From: Argentina anserina
Lineage: Eukaryota > Streptophyta > Magnoliopsida > Rosales > Rosaceae
Assembly (NCBI RefSeq): GCF_933775445.1
Contig: NC_065877.1
Location: 34,422,694 to 34,486,693 of the forward strand
Direction: 5' to 3'
DNA: 64,000 bases
The position numbers and the translations under genes are program-made. Positions 61,693 to 64,000 of this stretch are shown here, in pieces. Position 1 is the first letter of the stretch. Every line of letters starts with the position of its first letter. A model generated the notes under the pieces. The model had not been told where the DNA came from, ran no database searches, and was given only the letters and a program-made list of their open reading frames with translations.

Positions 61693-62116
61693 TGAGTGAA
61701 CGTCATTCTATCCGAGAATCTGATTTTCATTGCAAACTCTTGTTTTGAGTTGTTATGCAATCTTGTTTCCTAAGATCTAAGTTTGGCTAAGTATAGCATG
61801 GATGATCTAAGGATGTGTGGCTAGATTAATGATTAATCATTAGCCCAAGACTACGTTTGAGAAGCATGTAATGAACGTTGTATACGTTGTTCTTTGTACT
61901 CCATGATTATGGCACTAATCAGGGGAAGTTGTTTCGTAGACTTCAGGAGGAGTCTACCTCACATGATGCTATCAAATGTAGACGGTGCGTTGTGCTCTTT
62001 TTCCCTTCGATCAAGCTTTTGTTTTTACCCAAGAGGTTTTTATTTTGCTTGACAAGATTTTTACCGAGGCAACGATGTGTGCACCATGCAACCTAGGCAT
62101 GCGACACAAGGGGGAG

Positions 62117-62300
62117 TGTTCCGGGAGAATTACTATTCTACCCTTATGTGTGTCTTAGCCTAATAGGTTTCCTGTTATGAGATATATTAACATCTCCGTA
62201 ATAGATTAGGACTCCGAATCCTACGGGATTGTGGTTTTGTAATGCCTATATATAGGCCCCCATATCATTCAATAATACACAATTATTTCATCCTGAAACA
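62117..62300 (+). repeat. 3' LTR of copia element 2
   Basis: 184 bp, matching the 5' LTR with six substitutions counted by eye. Confidence 0.9.
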
Positions 62301-62305
62301 GATTT
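62301..62305. other. Right target-site duplication of copia element 2 (GATTT)
   Basis: Identical to 55833-55837. Confidence 0.85.
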
Positions 62306-63172
62306 CTAATAGAGTTTGGTATTTATTAATACTAAGTCTGTTAGAATCTCTTAAAATCAACAATCTAATAAATCTCTTAAAATTAGTAGAGTTTTGAATA
62401 CCACCTAATTTAGCATGATTTTTTTAAATCATGATTGAATATCTCAAGATTTTGAATGAATTTGTAAAATCGTGATTGAATACCTGCTGATTTTTAAGAA
62501 TTCTTGAAATACAACAAAATCCTATAGATTCATGATTCAATACACCCCCCTTAATGTTCTCGCATGGTTATTCACACAGTCACACGGTACCTAAGCCGAA
62601 TATATAAATTAGTTTACGTGCACCATGTAATATGGAGGAATTTACTTCGGTAGAAAAAAAAATATCATGTGCTGAAATTTGTCTATTATTCCTGCTTATT
62701 TGAAGTTTAAACGCTACAAGATTATAGAACATGCCAAAACATGCGTAATTTGAGTTATAGCAATACAGAAGGTAAACGGTCGTAAAATTTAAGTTGATGA
62801 GTTGATCAAGGTGATTGAAGTTACTGCCTTACTGGAGTTGATCGAGGTGATGGTCATAAAGAACGAGATAAGAGAATCCCCTAAATTGTTGCCTTCAACA
62901 GCATTGTTTTCTATTTTGGTTACAACTTGCAACTATTTTTCTAGTAAATTTGATATTGGCTTGAAACAGATAATTAAACTAAAAGTATTTAATCATTTGT
63001 ATTTATACTATATAGTAATCAGATTAACTAACATGAAGGATTCAAGATAAGTAGCCTCTGGTCTGTAGATCTGAATAGTGAATCACTCATCCATTTCTTT
63101 ATAAATTTAGGGCCCCATTATAAACAAACTCCTCTGACAAAACAAGTCTAAACCAGAAACAGAGTGTTCCAG

Positions 63173-63175
<3 letters not shown>
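62306..63175. other. AT-rich interval upstream of the phytocyanin gene
   Basis: No gene. The part to about 62555 is very AT-rich with short palindromes (for example around 62413-62432) and ends in gattcaatacacccccctta, which looks like one terminus of a MITE. No matching left terminus was found. Confidence 0.4.

Positions 63176-63215
<40 letters not shown>
63176..63215. repeat. (GA)n microsatellite in the phytocyanin leader
   Basis: About 20 uninterrupted GA units ending six bases before the ATG at 63221. GA runs in 5' leaders are common in plants and can bind BBR/BPC factors. Confidence 0.9.
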
Positions 63216-63217
<2 letters not shown>

Positions 63218-63220
63218 ACA

Positions 63221-64000
63221 ATGGAGGTGGTTAGAAGAGGGTTTGGCTTTGGGTCTGGTTCAGCTTTGGCGGCTGTGGTGGTCTTGGCCTTGGTTTTGGT
63301 CATGGTTCCAGAAACCTCAGCTACTCGTTTTACTGTGGGAGGTAACAAGGGCTGGACTACCAATGTTAACTACACTATTTGGGCTCAAGACCGGCACTTC
63401 TACAATGGAGATTGGCTTTGTAAGCTCTCACTATCTCAGTTTGTTTGCCTTCCAGATCTAACTTGTTGTTCTATAACTGAAAGTTCCAATCTTTGGTTCA
63501 AGTTTTGCTTCATTTGGAGTTTAAGTGAGTCGGATCTGTATAATGGCATAGTAGGTTCTGCTTCAATGTGCTTATGTGGGGGTTTTGTTTTGCAGATATT
63601 AGCTGTAGTTTGCCTCGACTCTGCTTAAATTTGTTAGAGTAGCTTTACTTGGGTGGTTTCTGAATCTTGTTTCTTTGATTTAAAGCTTTCATTTTGCACA
63701 CTGAGATAAATGTAGGAAAGAGAACATTATTTTCCTCAAATCCATAGATTCCTTACTTAAATGAGGTTCCTTGTATAAGTTCTGAATAAGTCTTTCTTAA
63801 ACCGCTAGCTGAATCAGATCTGCAACTGGTCCTATTTTTGCTCTTGTTTGTTGCTGTGAAGTAATCTAATTGCCTTATTACTACTAAGATGAACTAATTA
63901 AGATACCATATTTGGTTTCCCCAGATTTTGTGTATGATAGGAACCAGCAGGATATCCTAGAGGTGAACAAGACAAACTATGAGTTATGCAATTCAGATCA
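63221..64000 (+). CDS. Early nodulin-like / phytocyanin protein, partial (cut by window end)
   Basis: Cell-surface protein of the phytocyanin family. Exon 1 63221-63419, intron, exon 2 from 63925 to beyond 64000, phase kept (GDWL then YFVYDRNQQ). Residues 1 to about 38 include a hydrophobic signal peptide ending near ETSA. The mature part starts TRFTVGGNKGWTTNVNYTIW, then AQDRHFYNGDWLYFVYDRNQ, DILEVNKTNYELCNSD with a disulphide Cys. At the position where copper phytocyanins carry the first His ligand (HNV), this protein has QDI, so it is probably a non-copper early nodulin-like type. It resembles Arabidopsis ENODL17. A GPI-anchor site, if any, lies outside the window. Confidence 0.88.

Larger units (their letters stand above)
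55838..62300 (+). mobile_element. Ty1/copia LTR retrotransposon (element 2), decayed
   Basis: 6463 bp on the plus strand with 184-bp LTRs (TGTTCC..GAAACA) and TSD GATTT. After the left LTR comes a PBS-like ttatcagcacg. Coding is shattered by stops and frameshifts, but pieces are readable: the integrase zinc region and core (FCKACSFARFQGNP near 59120, ASTRWSHVALLSTRNAAFTK at 59271-59340, CQAFSAYQMVTGYDPN near 59610), then RT pieces (HYPSIDYDELYSLVMDIIAF and RYLISSSVHEN near 60690-60790). The usual 3' leader and the polypurine tract aagggggag directly precede the right LTR. Order IN before RT gives Ty1/copia. I counted six substitutions between the LTRs, so it is older than element 1. Confidence 0.9.

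Noticed and set aside
62535..62560. MITE around 62310-62555
   Set aside because: Only a right-hand terminus-like sequence is present; no matching left end or target duplication.

Overview
The window is nuclear DNA of a flowering plant. The evidence is intron-rich genes with GT..AG borders, plastid transit peptides, plant-only families (CNGC2, U-box UFD2, DUF863, PPR, phytocyanin), and Ty1/copia, LINE and MITE-like elements. Protein resemblances recalled from memory point to a eudicot, plausibly Rosaceae; this is inference. Exon coordinates come from reading splice borders and checking phase by hand. No alignment or transcript data were available.

Left part (1-24.3 kb), mostly gene-rich: a complete CNGC2-type channel gene (528-3916, +) whose start lies in a 26-base first exon; a complete PTEN1-type phosphatase (5374-7762, +); a USE1 SNARE gene (9144-9863, -) broken by one in-frame stop; a LINE remnant (about 10535-14445) split by a 3.03-kb solo LTR (10959-13988) with a perfect 5-bp target duplication; a complete 16-exon ubiquitin E4 factor UFD2/PUB1 (15941-21368, +); and a decayed SpoU/TrmH methyltransferase pseudogene (22156-24266, -).

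Middle (25.3-44 kb), accessory: three truncated gene pieces sit side by side, namely a UGT708-like glycosyltransferase N-terminus, a partial copy of the DUF863 gene found intact at 40235-43028, and the 5' part of a saccharopine-dehydrogenase-like gene. Two tandem paralogues of a four-helix membrane protein of unknown function follow. Next is a 5.79-kb Ty1/copia element (32640-38429, -) with near-identical LTRs and TSD GAGTG. It carries pieces of two host genes, ketol-acid reductoisomerase and an ABCC transporter, between its primer-binding site and gag. The intact DUF863 gene follows.

Right part (44-64 kb): an AlgH/UPF0301 gene with one nonsense codon (47024-47995, -), a PPR pseudogene (48682-50032, -), an intact plastid chorismate mutase (51098-53561, +), a MITE-like element flanked by TTAA (54736-55232), an older 6.46-kb Ty1/copia element (55838-62300, +) with 184-bp LTRs and TSD GATTT, and the first two exons of an early-nodulin-like phytocyanin cut by the window end.

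The genes form no operon-like system. The notable theme is decay and rearrangement: intact housekeeping or defence genes alternate with loci disabled by single nonsense codons, truncation or retroelement activity.
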